A stretch of DNA of 64,000 nt from Pollutimonas subterranea (lineage in GTDB: Bacteria; Pseudomonadota; Gammaproteobacteria; Burkholderiales; Burkholderiaceae_B). Both the position numbers and the translations under genes were made by a program. Below are positions 1 through 8,898 of this stretch, in pieces; the first letter of the stretch is position 1, and each line of letters begins with the position of its first letter. Location: contig NZ_PDNW01000001.1 in the NCBI RefSeq assembly GCF_002849655.1, forward strand, positions 434,001 through 498,000, given 5' to 3'. The notes under the pieces were generated by a model, which was given only the letters and a program-made list of their open reading frames with translations, ran no database searches and was not told the origin of the DNA.

Positions 1-96
1 ACGGACAAGGAATATATTATTCGCCTGGATCGCACCTATACAGGTCTATTCCAGGATGTCGTCTCCAGCGGCATACTGGGCGTGGATGTTCGCTAG
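1..96 (+). CDS. C-terminal end of a possible TetR-family regulator (5' end outside window)
   Basis: An open frame runs from the first base to TAG at 94-96 and gives 31 residues ending GILGVDVR. The spacing of aromatic and hydrophobic residues (RLDRTY..LFQDVVSSGI) resembles the helix in the ligand-binding half of TetR/AcrR regulators, where a sequence of the type RDxYxxLFxxVxxxGxxxG is common. TetR proteins usually continue several dozen residues beyond this helix, so the early stop hints at a 3'-truncated gene. The decayed hydrolase remnant next door fits that reading. The family call rests on a short stretch and is tentative. What is seen is only that the frame is open up to the stop. Confidence 0.35.
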   Translation, partial: TDKEYIIRLDRTYTGLFQDVVSSGILGVDVR

Positions 97-116
97 CCCG
101 GTAAGGCGCGCCGGCA

Positions 117-590
117 TCACGCCGGCTGGCCCAGGATCTCGTCCAGCCAGTCAAGCACCCTGCGGTTAAGCAAAGAACGGTTGCCCATTTCGCAGTGGTC
201 GCCGGCGCCGTCCCGATTCGACATCTCGAGCAATTTCTTCGGACAGCGCAGCGCATCGTAAAAGGCGACTGCGCCGCCGGCCAGCGGATCATCCTGCGCA
301 CGGATAACGAGGGTAGGGCAGCGGATCTGATCTATTTTTTCCGCCATGGTGTAGCGTTCCATTTCCCGCATGCTTGATGTCGACCCCCATTTTCATTGCA
401 AAGGCTCGAAAGCCATCCGCGGGACAGGCTTGCGCCGGGTCCGCGATGCACGCAGCCAGCCTGTGCTCCACGCCTTCAGCCATCAAGCGGTCTGCGGTAT
501 CGGTCCAGGCCTTATAAAAAGCGCCGTCGTCGCCGTCACCGACGGTGTGGGCGCTGGACACGGAGCGAATGACGATAAGCCGTAACCGTT
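117..590 (-). pseudogene. Frameshifted remnant of an alpha/beta hydrolase
   Basis: Two overlapping minus-strand frames together look like the C-terminal half of an alpha/beta hydrolase. The downstream frame (117-371) has the strand and acid region CPTLVIRAQDDP and the catalytic-His region GAGDHCEMGNRSLL, followed by the final helix RRVLDWLDEILG. The upstream frame (stop-free from 588 down to 289) supplies the preceding cap-like region ending GFRAFAMKMG. Continuity needs a frame change near 365-375, and an in-frame stop lies at 589-591. Further upstream, a third frame around 620-650 has a weak GASNG that could be the old nucleophile elbow, so the original gene may have reached about 700. No intact start or full catalytic triad is present in one frame. 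It is probably non-functional. Confidence 0.6.
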
Positions 591-784
591 ACGGACCGAA
601 ATATGCCATGTGTCCACGGCCATTGGATGCCCCGTATCTGCCATCTGGCTTATTGGTGGCCCGCGGCAGAAAGGCGACTATCTGGGGGCAGTTTCGTACA
701 TGCGTGGGGCAGCCGATGTTGAAACATCGCCTATGGAAACTGCAAATCGACAATCCCGAGTAAACGACTAAATATGGAGATGAT

Positions 785-1012
785 ATGACAGAGAACATTG
801 ATCAAGTAGCCACTCCCGACGAAGGCATTGTCACCGATGCAATTCCAACTGAAGAAAATGCAGACCTCGTTCAAGAGCCTGAAACTGCTCTGGACGATGA
901 TGCCAGCCCCGAAGGGGACGTTGAGCCCGGCGAGGAAGACGACACCGTTCAAGACGCCGTTGTTGAGGACAGCGAAGTTGAAGCCGATGGCGATCAGCCA
1001 GCCACGCCCTAG
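785..1012 (+). CDS. Small acidic, probably disordered protein (75 aa)
   Basis: The ATG at 785 follows GGAGATGAT, which contains a GGAG ribosome-binding site at 776-779. The product is very rich in Asp and Glu, poor in aromatic residues, and has no Cys, membrane segment or recognisable domain. It is probably intrinsically disordered. I do not recognise a family. A second disordered, Asp/Ser/Asn-rich small protein is encoded just downstream in the same direction, and a diguanylate cyclase follows. The two may be stress-type proteins like those often found scattered in Burkholderiales genomes, but no function can be assigned from sequence. Confidence 0.6.
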   Translation: MTENIDQVATPDEGIVTDAIPTEENADLVQEPETALDDDASPEGDVEPGEEDDTVQDAVVEDSEVEADGDQPATP

Positions 1013-1170
1013 TCAATAAGAAAAAAACCGGTCAGAGCAAGGCTTGCTGTTTGCCTGGCTGGTCCAGCGCAATCCGCCCTTTCAGGGTTGGGATGCCACC
1101 AATACTGACGTGATCGCGCGTTAGGCTTGCCGCTTGCTGGATGAACGTCGACGACTATGGGAGATTGATT

Positions 1171-1488
1171 ATGGTTACCGACAAAGACCTGGAAAGGGCT
1201 CAGCAAGATCGTGAATTTGCCGAAGAGGCCAGTCTGATAAAAATAGGCCGTAGCGAACCCGCATTGGGACCCAGCGACTCATCCGACTCGGGCAACGATG
1301 TCCCGCTGAGCATGCCGGACACGGATAGCGACAGGAACAATACAGGTGAACGGCCGCAGGTGGAGAACACCGGCGAGGAGCCTCTGGACGACGATATCGA
1401 GCCCAACAAGATCGTATCCGAAGACCGCGCGGGGTTGGCACGTACCGCGCCGGATCCTGAACGCAACGGCGGCGTGAACGAAAGCTGA
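1171..1488 (+). CDS. Small disordered hydrophilic protein (105 aa)
   Basis: The frame is also open from an ATG at 1141, but the ATG at 1171 is preferred because GGAGATTGATT sits directly upstream and the product then begins MVTDKDLERAQQDREFAEEA, a typical charged N-terminal helix. The rest is rich in Asp, Ser, Asn, Pro and Glu, with no hydrophobic core or signal peptide, so it is probably disordered. No family is recognised. It is the second of two tandem disordered small genes (the first ends at 1012), and an 81-bp gap separates it from the diguanylate cyclase. The 1013-1170 gap shows nothing definite. Confidence 0.6.
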   Translation: MVTDKDLERAQQDREFAEEASLIKIGRSEPALGPSDSSDSGNDVPLSMPDTDSDRNNTGERPQVENTGEEPLDDDIEPNKIVSEDRAGLARTAPDPERNGGVNES

Positions 1489-1569
1489 TGTTGGACCGCT
1501 GACATTCAAAGGAAATTCGCGAGCCGGACCATAATCGTTGTAGTATGAAGCATTATTTTACTAATCGAA

Positions 1570-3444
1570 ATGATGGTCGCGCGAAAACGAATCGGGAGAA
1601 GCCCCTTCCTGACGCAGTGGGTATGGTTGGGAGCGGCGCTGACAGTGCTGCTGACGTTAATCGCGGTAAATCTCTACCGGACGCATGGTCGGATCGCGGA
1701 GCGCGAAGAAGAACGGCTGTCAGCCCAGGTTGGGATAGTCGCCGACAACATGCAGTATCAGTTATTGACAGTCAGTTCGATCCTTGACCGTATCCTGACG
1801 GATATGCAGGAAAGCCGTACAACCTTGCTATCGGGCGATGTGGTCGGAAGCTATTTTTCCGCCTTGGCAGCCGCTTTGCCCGGCGTGCGGTCTATCGCGA
1901 TTGTTGACGCGCATGGCAATACGATCGCCTCGGATCGGAGCCAAACAATCGGTCGAAATGTTGGCGGCCATCCGTATTACCGAGAAATCAAGGCGCATCC
2001 GGACGCGCATGCTTTATATGTTTCTTTACCCTACCAAAGCTCGCTCTATTCCAATGTCGTCAACGTTAGTCGAATGATTCCCGGCCGAGACGGGGAATTT
2101 GCCGGCACGGTCTCTGTAATGCTTAATCCGCCGTACTTCAGCGCGTTGTTGACGTCGGTGCTATACGCCCCTGACATGTGGGGCGGAATTTATCATGCCG
2201 ATGGCCCAGCGTTCGTCACCGATCCCATGAAACTGAGCGCCGCGTCGGTGAGTCACGCTGGCCATATGATTGTGCAGCGTTCAGTGAATCCCGCCACGTT
2301 GAAAATCGACAAGCCATTGATGATCGAGTTAGGCCGAGACGAGACCGAGATATTTTTGCAGTGGAGCCAGGATATTGCGTTTCGGACAATGATTTTTTTA
2401 TCGATCTGTCTTGTCAGCTCTCTGGCCGTGCGGGCGTTTCAGTTTGCTCAGCGCAGGTCGGAACATCAGGCAGCAGGCGCAGAGGCGGTCTTGCAGGCGA
2501 CCCGGGAGAACTATCAGCTTATCGTTGAAAATACTACCGACCTGGTAGCGAAGCTCGACCCGCAGGGAAACTATACCTACCTGAATCAAGCGTTTTCGAG
2601 TATTTATGGGAAGGCTGCAGGCGAGCATCTCGGCGAGCATTTTTCCGCGCGAGTGGTGGAGGCCGACCGCGAGCTTGCCCATACGTCGTTTCGAAAGCTG
2701 TTCGATCCGCCTTACGCACTCAGCTTCACGCTACGCGAGTTGACCATGGGCGGCATCCGCCATTTGCAATGGACCGCGAGGGCCTTGTTCGATGTGCGCG
2801 GGAATACGACAGAAATTATCGCCATCGGACGGGATATGACCGACCATATGCGTCAGGTAGGTATCCTGGAACATCAGGCGTATCAGGATTTCCTGACCGG
2901 ATTGGCGAACCGCCGCTACTTCATGGAACTAGCCAGGGAAGAGCTGATACGTGCTTCATGCAATGCAGAGGCAGCTTGCCTGCTTATGGTCGATGTGGAT
3001 CATTTCAAGCATATCAATGATGCGCATGGACATAGGGTGGGCGACCTGATGCTGCAAAGCTTTAGCAAGGTGCTGCTCAAGACTTTGCGTTCGGGCGACA
3101 TCATTGCGAGAGTGGGCGGGGAGGAATTCGCCGTTCTAATGCCCGAAACGACGCTTGATCTGGCGGTGGAGATAGCTGGGCGGCTGAAAAGCGCCATCGC
3201 TGAAAACGCGCTGTGCGTCGAGAATACACCCGTGTTGCGCGTCACCGCCTCGATCGGGGTCGCCGCGTGGTGCAGTGGTCTCGACCTCGATGACCTGATG
3301 GAAATGGCTGATGGCGCTCTATATCAGGCCAAGCATTCCGGGCGCAATAGGATCTGTGTTGCCGGGAGATCGGCCGGCATTGAACGCCAAGGCGCGCATT
3401 TCACGGTGCCAAATACAGGAAGTGCCGTAGAAACTTTCATTTAG
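1570..3444 (+). CDS. Membrane diguanylate cyclase (Cache-PAS-GGDEF)
   Basis: The 624-residue protein should make cyclic di-GMP from two GTP in response to a periplasmic and possibly a cytoplasmic signal. A first membrane segment (about residues 14-35) and a second (about 272-292) flank a periplasmic domain of about 235 residues that looks like a double-Cache sensor. A PAS domain follows (about 320-430, starting near NYQLIVENTTDLVAKLD), then a GGDEF domain beginning at DFLTGLANRR. The active loop is GGEEF at residues 516-520, an active variant. RSGD lies five residues upstream of it and matches the RxxD product-inhibition site, so feedback control is likely. No EAL domain is present. ATG codons at 1570 and 1573 are both possible starts, and no convincing ribosome site is visible. 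The signal is unknown. Confidence 0.9.
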   Translation: MMVARKRIGRSPFLTQWVWLGAALTVLLTLIAVNLYRTHGRIAEREEERLSAQVGIVADNMQYQLLTVSSILDRILTDMQESRTTLLSGDVVGSYFSALAAALPGVRSIAIVDAHGNTIASDRSQTIGRNVGGHPYYREIKAHPDAHALYVSLPYQSSLYSNVVNVSRMIPGRDGEFAGTVSVMLNPPYFSALLTSVLYAPDMWGGIYHADGPAFVTDPMKLSAASVSHAGHMIVQRSVNPATLKIDKPLMIELGRDETEIFLQWSQDIAFRTMIFLSICLVSSLAVRAFQFAQRRSEHQAAGAEAVLQATRENYQLIVENTTDLVAKLDPQGNYTYLNQAFSSIYGKAAGEHLGEHFSARVVEADRELAHTSFRKLFDPPYALSFTLRELTMGGIRHLQWTARALFDVRGNTTEIIAIGRDMTDHMRQVGILEHQAYQDFLTGLANRRYFMELAREELIRASCNAEAACLLMVDVDHFKHINDAHGHRVGDLMLQSFSKVLLKTLRSGDIIARVGGEEFAVLMPETTLDLAVEIAGRLKSAIAENALCVENTPVLRVTASIGVAAWCSGLDLDDLMEMADGALYQAKHSGRNRICVAGRSAGIERQGAHFTVPNTGSAVETFI

Positions 3445-3467
3445 CGAAGACGTCTCGGCGTCGGTCG

Positions 3468-4346
3468 CTACTCCGTGTCATTCAGCGTGTACAGGAAAGC
3501 GGCGATGTCGCGCGCATCCTGTTCGCTTACGTCCAAATCCGGCATGGCCGACAATGGATCCACGTCGGTCGGATTGCGTAGCCAGCGCAGCATGTTGGCT
3601 GGCGTATTGGGCAGCACACCGGCAATGTATTGCCTGCTGGCGATTCCAGCCAGGGGTGGGCCGACATGGTGATTCGCACCCACGACGCCCGGTATTGCAT
3701 GACACGCTACGCACAGATACTGCTGCAGCGCCTTTTGTCCGGCTGCGGCATCGCCAAGTTGCGCGTCCGGCGCCGTTGACGTGGCCGATATCCTTGGCGT
3801 CTGTATTTCCGCTTGCTTCGGCACCGAACCATGCTGGCTGATCCAGTCCTTGTAGTCGGCGGGTGACAAGGTTGGCAGGACTTTAACGAACGCCACCACG
3901 TCCCATATTTGCTGGTCGGTCATTCGGTACCGCCATGCCGGCATACCGCTCATTTTGATGCCATGCCGGATTACCCAGTAGATCTCGGCTGCCGACCACA
4001 CGCGGGCGGTATCGACCAGAGATGCGGGCACAGGCGTCAAGCCAAGGGCGAAGGGCTGCGGAGCAATGCCCGGTGCGCCGTGACACTGCACGCAATGCGC
4101 ATCAAAATCCTTGAAGCCGTTTACGGCGCGGTCGGCGCTGTTCAGGTCCGGCACGTTCAGTTCACTGGTACGCAACTTGACCGAGCGCCGCAGGGAAGTC
4201 TCGAGCAGGTGGTAGACGACCGCCGTGTGCTGGCTGGTCGCGCTGACGTCGTACACGCCGGTGTAGACAACGATGCCACCCAGCACGGCGGCGGCTACCG
4301 CTGATGTCGCGAGAGTGATGCCGGCCACACGCTTCCATGTCCTCAT
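3468..4346 (-). CDS. Di-haem c-type cytochrome, membrane-anchored
   Basis: The 292-residue protein has an N-terminal hydrophobic segment (about residues 8-30, signal or anchor) and two covalent haem sites, CVQCH at 85-89 and CVACH at 212-216. The first domain has the GIKMSGMPAW Met-ligand region typical of class I cytochrome c. The second ends with SAMPDLDVSEQDARDIAAFLYTL, which supplies Met and the C-terminal helix. It lies 18 bp downstream of a mono-haem lipoprotein cytochrome on the same strand, and both are divergent from coxB. They are likely electron donors to the oxidase encoded on the other side. The start ATG has AAGGA about nine bases upstream. The exact partner is inferred from context. 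Confidence 0.88.
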   Translation of the reverse strand: MRTWKRVAGITLATSAVAAAVLGGIVVYTGVYDVSATSQHTAVVYHLLETSLRRSVKLRTSELNVPDLNSADRAVNGFKDFDAHCVQCHGAPGIAPQPFALGLTPVPASLVDTARVWSAAEIYWVIRHGIKMSGMPAWRYRMTDQQIWDVVAFVKVLPTLSPADYKDWISQHGSVPKQAEIQTPRISATSTAPDAQLGDAAAGQKALQQYLCVACHAIPGVVGANHHVGPPLAGIASRQYIAGVLPNTPANMLRWLRNPTDVDPLSAMPDLDVSEQDARDIAAFLYTLNDTE

Positions 4347-4364
4347 CGTCCAGTGTCCTTGTTC

Positions 4365-4781
4365 TTAGTCCAGGGTGAGGAGGTAGGCGGTGATGTGCCG
4401 GGCATCCGCTGTGCTCATCCCCATGTTGGGCATGGCGGTACGTGGATCGACCGCCGGAGGATCCAGCAACCATCTCACCAAATTGTAGGGGTTATTGGGT
4501 AATACACCGCCCACGTAGCCACGCAATGCCATTTTTTCCAGTGGCGGGCCCACGTTGGACGAAGGCCCACGGACCCCCGGCACGGTATGACAGGCGACGC
4601 AGCCATAACTATCGACAAGCTGCCGTCCACGGATAGGGTCCGCCCCCTCCAATGGGTCGGGTTGACCGCGTGGCGAAAGCGGCAGGCGTTGTTCGCCGCA
4701 ACCGGCAAGCAGCAACAGGGCAATCATCCCCAGCAACGCTGCCGTTCGGCATGCGGGGCTTCGGGTTAGGCGACTGTGCAT
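4365..4781 (-). CDS. Mono-haem cytochrome c lipoprotein
   Basis: The protein has 138 residues with a lipoprotein signal peptide ending LLAGC (lipidated Cys28) and one haem motif, CVACH, at 61-65. The C-terminal part has a Met ligand (TAMPNMGMS) and the helix ADARHITAYLLTLD, giving a small class I cytochrome c anchored to the membrane by lipid. Its C-terminal half is clearly related to the second haem domain of the downstream di-haem cytochrome; both share VGPPL, the GVLPN stretch and the RWL.(N/D)P block. This suggests duplication within the cluster. A 209-bp divergent intergenic region (4782-4990) separates it from coxB and should hold both promoters. No clear operator was seen there. Confidence 0.88.
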   Translation of the reverse strand: MHSRLTRSPACRTAALLGMIALLLLAGCGEQRLPLSPRGQPDPLEGADPIRGRQLVDSYGCVACHTVPGVRGPSSNVGPPLEKMALRGYVGGVLPNNPYNLVRWLLDPPAVDPRTAMPNMGMSTADARHITAYLLTLD

Positions 4782-4990
4782 GTCAGCGATTCCTCATTTG
4801 GGAACAGCACAGCAATTTGTTTGCCAGGGTCAATTTATGGCGAGCAGCAAGGGCGTAGGGACTGGAGAGGAGCAGCGCGGCTGGCGATTCACAGGCAGGC
4901 GTGGTATGCAATGTGCTACGCATAATGCAGCCCCTGCAAGAAACCGAGGCAGGTCCTGCATTTCTTGGTCGAATCTAGTCCAGATACTAC

Positions 4991-5980
4991 ATGTCCCGTT
5001 CGCGCCATCCTTATTCCGTGCTTCTCACCGTATTGCCGCTGCCGGTGTGGGCCGACGTGCAATCAGCCCTCAATCCGGGAAGCGAAGATGCCCGTCGCGT
5101 TGTGGACATCAGCTGGATGCTGTTCGTCGGTGCAACCGTGATCTTTCTGCTGGTGATGCTTATGCTGGTGCTGGCGCTTTATGGTCCGCCGCGCATGCGG
5201 GGGCTGCTTGGCCGTCGTTCATTGATCATTGGCGCCGGCATTGTTTTTCCGGTGGCCGTCCTCAGTGCACTGCTGATTTATACCTTGAGCGCGGCATCGC
5301 TTATGGCTAGAGCCGACACGCCGCCCGCGGCGCGCATCGAGGTAACCGGCGAGATGTGGTGGTGGCGGGTGCGGTATCTGGACAATGACGGCCAGCCGAT
5401 GTTCGAGACGGCGAACGACATCCGCATCCCGGTCGGGCAGCCGGTAGAGCTTGTGCTCAAGTCCGATAATGTGATTCACAGTTTCTGGGTGCCGAATCTG
5501 GCCGGCAAGCTTGATATGGTGCCGGGCCACGTCAACCGGCTGCGCGTGCAGGCGGACGAGCCGGGCCGCTTCCGCGGCCAGTGCGCGGAATACTGTGGAG
5601 CCCAGCATGCGAAGATGATGTTCGATGTGCAGGCGCTTGCTCCAGACGACTTCCAGGCGTGGCTGGCATCGCAGCGCGAGCCGGCGCGAGCGCCGGCCGA
5701 TGACCGGCTTGAGGCGGGAAAGCAATACTTTCTGCAGGCCTGCGCTCAATGCCATGCCATTCGGGGTACCGAGGCAGTCGGCACGCTCGGTCCCGACCTC
5801 ACGCATATCGGTACCCGCCTTTCACTGGCCGCCGGTGTCCTGCCCAATAACGTCGGTACGCTGGCCGGCTGGATTGCAGGTAGCCAGCATATCAAGCCGG
5901 GCAACCAGATGCCTTCGTTCAATCAGTTTTCCGGCGAGGGCCTGCGGGCCATCGCGCACTATATGGAAAGTCTCAAGTGA
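4991..5980 (+). CDS. coxB: Cytochrome c oxidase subunit II fused to cytochrome c (caa3 type)
   Basis: The 329-residue subunit II receives electrons at the binuclear CuA centre and passes them to subunit I. It has a signal peptide ending near VWADV, two membrane helices (about residues 37-62 and 77-104) and a cupredoxin domain with the CuA ligands His163, Cys198, Cys202, His206 and Met209 in CAEYCGAQHAKM. A fused C-terminal cytochrome c domain has CAQCH at 251-255 and a Met ligand in GNQMPSF, which makes it a caa3-type subunit. The stop codon overlaps the start of the subunit I gene (TGATG), indicating translational coupling. The two upstream divergent cytochromes are plausible additional electron carriers. 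Confidence 0.95.
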   Translation: MSRSRHPYSVLLTVLPLPVWADVQSALNPGSEDARRVVDISWMLFVGATVIFLLVMLMLVLALYGPPRMRGLLGRRSLIIGAGIVFPVAVLSALLIYTLSAASLMARADTPPAARIEVTGEMWWWRVRYLDNDGQPMFETANDIRIPVGQPVELVLKSDNVIHSFWVPNLAGKLDMVPGHVNRLRVQADEPGRFRGQCAEYCGAQHAKMMFDVQALAPDDFQAWLASQREPARAPADDRLEAGKQYFLQACAQCHAIRGTEAVGTLGPDLTHIGTRLSLAAGVLPNNVGTLAGWIAGSQHIKPGNQMPSFNQFSGEGLRAIAHYMESLK

Positions 5981-8523
5981 TGCCCGACAATCACGTGACA
6001 GAACAGGCCTGCACGCTGCCCAATCCGCTGCCTCGCCCGGAAGGCGAAATCGAGCAGTTGCGGCGCGCCTGGCAACGACCGACAGGTTGGCGTGCAATCA
6101 CTGTCGTCAATAATAATTATGTAGGCCTGCTTTATGTCGGCACGGCATTGCTGTTCTTTTTGCTCGCAGGCGTGTTGGCGCTGTTGATGCGTACCCAATT
6201 GGCCGTGCCCGACAACGATCTGATCGGGCATGACCTGTATAACCAGCTGTTCACCATGCACGGCACGGTAATGATGTTCCTGTTCGCCGTGCCGGCGGTG
6301 GAAGCGATGGCCGTATTGCTCCTGCCCAATATGCTGGGCGCCCGCGACTTGCCGTTCCCCCGGCTGTCAGCCTATGCATATTGGGCTTATGCCGTTGGCG
6401 GCATCGTCTTCTTTTGCAGCATCTTCGTGGGACTGGCTCCGGAAGGCGGCTGGTTCATGTACCCACCGTTGACCAGCACCGCCTATTCACCAGCGGTCAA
6501 CGCCGACCTTTGGCTGCTGGGCATAGGCTTTATCGAGATCTCGGCGATCGCGGGCGCGATTGAGCTTGCCGTCGGCATACTGCGTACGCGCGCGCCCGGC
6601 ATGACGCTGGACAGGATGCCCGTTTTTGCCTGGGTGATGCTCGTGTTTTCCGGTATGGTGATCATCGCGTTCCCGGCGGTTATTGTCGCAACCGCGCTGT
6701 TGGAACTGGAGCGCGCCTTTGATATGCCGTTCTTTATCGCCGGCCGGGGCGGCGACCCGCTGCTGTGGCAGCACTTGTTTTGGTTCTTCGGGCATCCCGA
6801 GGTCTACATTATCTTCCTGCCGGGGGCCGGCATGGTGTCGATGATCATCCCGGCCATGACTGGCGTCCCGCTGATCGGCTACCGCTATATCGTGCTGGCG
6901 GTGGTCGCCACTGGTTTCCTCAGCTTTGGCTTGTGGGTGCACCACATGTTTGCTACCGGTATTCCGCAGCTATCGCTGAGTTTTGCGTCGGCCGCCAGCA
7001 TGGCGGTGTCTGTGCCGACTGGAATACAGATATTTGCGTGGATCGCCACGATTGCCGTTGCCGTACGATTGCGGCCCTTGAAGGTGCCGATGCTTTTCAT
7101 ACTCGGCTTCTTCTTTATCTTCGTGCTTGGCGGGCTTACCGGGGTGATGGTGGCCGTCATTCCGTTCGACTTGCAGGCGCACGACACGTACTTCATCGTT
7201 GCCCATCTTCATTATGTGCTGGTGGGCGGCATGGTCTTTCCGCTGTTTGCGGCCTTTTATTACTGGGCTCCGTTCGCCAGCGCACGCGTTCTATCGGAGC
7301 GTCTGGGTCGCTGGGCATTCTGGCTGATGTTCCTCGGCTTCAATCTTGGCTTCTTTCCGATGCACCTCACCGGCCTGGCTGGCATGCCGCGACGTGTCTA
7401 CACCTACGCGGACAGTTATGGCTGGGGGCTGCTTAACATGATGTCGACCATCGGCGCCTATATGATCGCCGCCGGCGTGCTGGTGTTCCTGATTGACCTG
7501 CTGCGCAACCTCCGGCCGAGCGGCGACAAGAGTGCCGGCAATGTCTGGCAGGCGGGCACGCTGGAGTGGCTCCCCAGCAGCTCTTTTGGCCCGCGCAGTG
7601 TACCGTTCGTGACAAGCCGCGAACCGCTGTGGGATCAACCCGATCTTGCCGAAGACGTGGACGCCGGTCGCTATTACCTGCCGAATGCGCCGACGGGCGG
7701 GCGTTCGACGCTTGTTACCAGTGCGATCGATGCACGCCCCGAGTACGTGCTCGAGCTTCCGGGTCCAGGCTGGTCGCCTCTTCTTGCCGCGCTGGGCACG
7801 GCTGGGTTTTTCCTGCTCCTGACCTTCAAGTTGGTCGCACTGGCCGCCGCATGCGGCTTCCTTGCCCTGGCAATGATATGGCGCTGGTTATGGGATGCTG
7901 ACGCGGGTCCCCGGCACCCTCCGGTCGACATTGGCGGCGGGCTGCGTCTGCCGGTATCTTGTAGCGGCAGCGCTTCCCATTCCTGGTGGGCAATGATTGT
8001 CCTGGTGATGGTTTGCGCCAGCATCTTCAGCTCCTTGCTGTTTGCCTATTTGTTCTTGTGGACGACGTCTCCCGAGGTATGGCTGGCATCGCCGCAACTT
8101 CCGGCGATGACGTTGCCGGCGCTGTCTGCCTGCCTGTTGCTGGGCAGCGGCGTGCTTGTTGCATGGATGGGTCGCCGGCTAAGGCGGGATCGGCAAAGGC
8201 TGCTTCGCGTGGGCCTGCCGGCCGCCATCCTGATGCTGATCACAGCGATAGCCCTCGAAGGCTACGGGCATTGGCTCACCGGCCTGCGGCCGCAGGACAG
8301 TGGCTATGCCGCGTCCGTCTATGCCTTGGTCGGATTACAGGGCCTGTTTGTGATCGTGCTGAGCTATATGGGTGTATTTACCGTAGCGCGTTCGTTGGCA
8401 GGCAGATTGTCGCCGGAGCGGCCTGCCTGCTTCGATAACACCATGATTTTCTGGTATTACGCGGTCGCACAGGGCTTGCTCGGGCTTGGGGTGGTCCACG
8501 GCTTTCCGCGTCTGGTCGGGTGA
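5980..8523 (+). CDS. coxN: Fused cytochrome c oxidase subunits I and III
   Basis: The 847-residue protein is an haem-copper oxidase subunit I (about residues 25-560) followed by a subunit III-like helical domain (about 600-847). Conserved ligands are visible: low-spin haem His94, CuB His272 with Tyr276 in HPEVY, CuB His321-His322, high-spin haem His409 and low-spin haem His411. It reduces O2 to water at the cytoplasmic membrane and pumps protons. The region before HPEVY reads ALLELERAFDMPFF, not the common ITMLLTDRNFNT, so this is a divergent A-family branch often encoded as an I-III fusion. The linker near 530-600 is hydrophilic. The ATG at 5980 overlaps the coxB stop. I use coxN for the fused form. 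Confidence 0.93.
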   Translation: MPDNHVTEQACTLPNPLPRPEGEIEQLRRAWQRPTGWRAITVVNNNYVGLLYVGTALLFFLLAGVLALLMRTQLAVPDNDLIGHDLYNQLFTMHGTVMMFLFAVPAVEAMAVLLLPNMLGARDLPFPRLSAYAYWAYAVGGIVFFCSIFVGLAPEGGWFMYPPLTSTAYSPAVNADLWLLGIGFIEISAIAGAIELAVGILRTRAPGMTLDRMPVFAWVMLVFSGMVIIAFPAVIVATALLELERAFDMPFFIAGRGGDPLLWQHLFWFFGHPEVYIIFLPGAGMVSMIIPAMTGVPLIGYRYIVLAVVATGFLSFGLWVHHMFATGIPQLSLSFASAASMAVSVPTGIQIFAWIATIAVAVRLRPLKVPMLFILGFFFIFVLGGLTGVMVAVIPFDLQAHDTYFIVAHLHYVLVGGMVFPLFAAFYYWAPFASARVLSERLGRWAFWLMFLGFNLGFFPMHLTGLAGMPRRVYTYADSYGWGLLNMMSTIGAYMIAAGVLVFLIDLLRNLRPSGDKSAGNVWQAGTLEWLPSSSFGPRSVPFVTSREPLWDQPDLAEDVDAGRYYLPNAPTGGRSTLVTSAIDARPEYVLELPGPGWSPLLAALGTAGFFLLLTFKLVALAAACGFLALAMIWRWLWDADAGPRHPPVDIGGGLRLPVSCSGSASHSWWAMIVLVMVCASIFSSLLFAYLFLWTTSPEVWLASPQLPAMTLPALSACLLLGSGVLVAWMGRRLRRDRQRLLRVGLPAAILMLITAIALEGYGHWLTGLRPQDSGYAASVYALVGLQGLFVIVLSYMGVFTVARSLAGRLSPERPACFDNTMIFWYYAVAQGLLGLGVVHGFPRLVG

Positions 8524-8528
8524 ACGCC

Positions 8529-8870
8529 ATGCAGAGCCGCTTCTCGCGCACATTCCTGTCCATGCTTGCCGGCCCTATCATTTGGGCGGCGCACTACCTG
8601 TCCATTTATACCGTCAACGGCATAGCGTGCGCGCGGCCGGCGCTGCACGGCACCTGGGCCGGCATTCCGGTGTCTTCATGGATCATCATCGCCGCGAGCC
8701 TGCTGGCGCTTGTCGCGATGGCGCTGGTCTATTTGCGCCAGCGCACACGCATGCCGCCTATGGAAAATCCAGGATTCCTGCCGTGGCTTGCCGGTGCGCT
8801 AAGCCTGCTGTCCGGCGTCGCGGTGGTTTGGGAGACGATACCTGTATTGCTGCTGCCGGCCTGTGCTTAG
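8529..8870 (+). CDS. Small three-helix membrane protein of the oxidase operon
   Basis: The 113-residue protein has three hydrophobic segments: one starting near LSMLAGPIIWAAHY, a second in WIIIAASLLALVAMALVY, and a third in WLAGALSLLSGVAVVWETIP. It begins five bases after the coxN stop at ATG 8529 (a GTG at 8520 is possible) and is clearly in the same operon. Small membrane proteins at this position often help assemble or stabilise the oxidase, but no copper-binding motif is visible and I do not recognise a named family. It converges with terC, whose stop lies 28 bases downstream. No strong terminator is visible between them. Confidence 0.75.
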   Translation: MQSRFSRTFLSMLAGPIIWAAHYLSIYTVNGIACARPALHGTWAGIPVSSWIIIAASLLALVAMALVYLRQRTRMPPMENPGFLPWLAGALSLLSGVAVVWETIPVLLLPACA

Positions 8871-8898
8871 GCCGCGCCTTTGTTACTGTAGGCGTACC

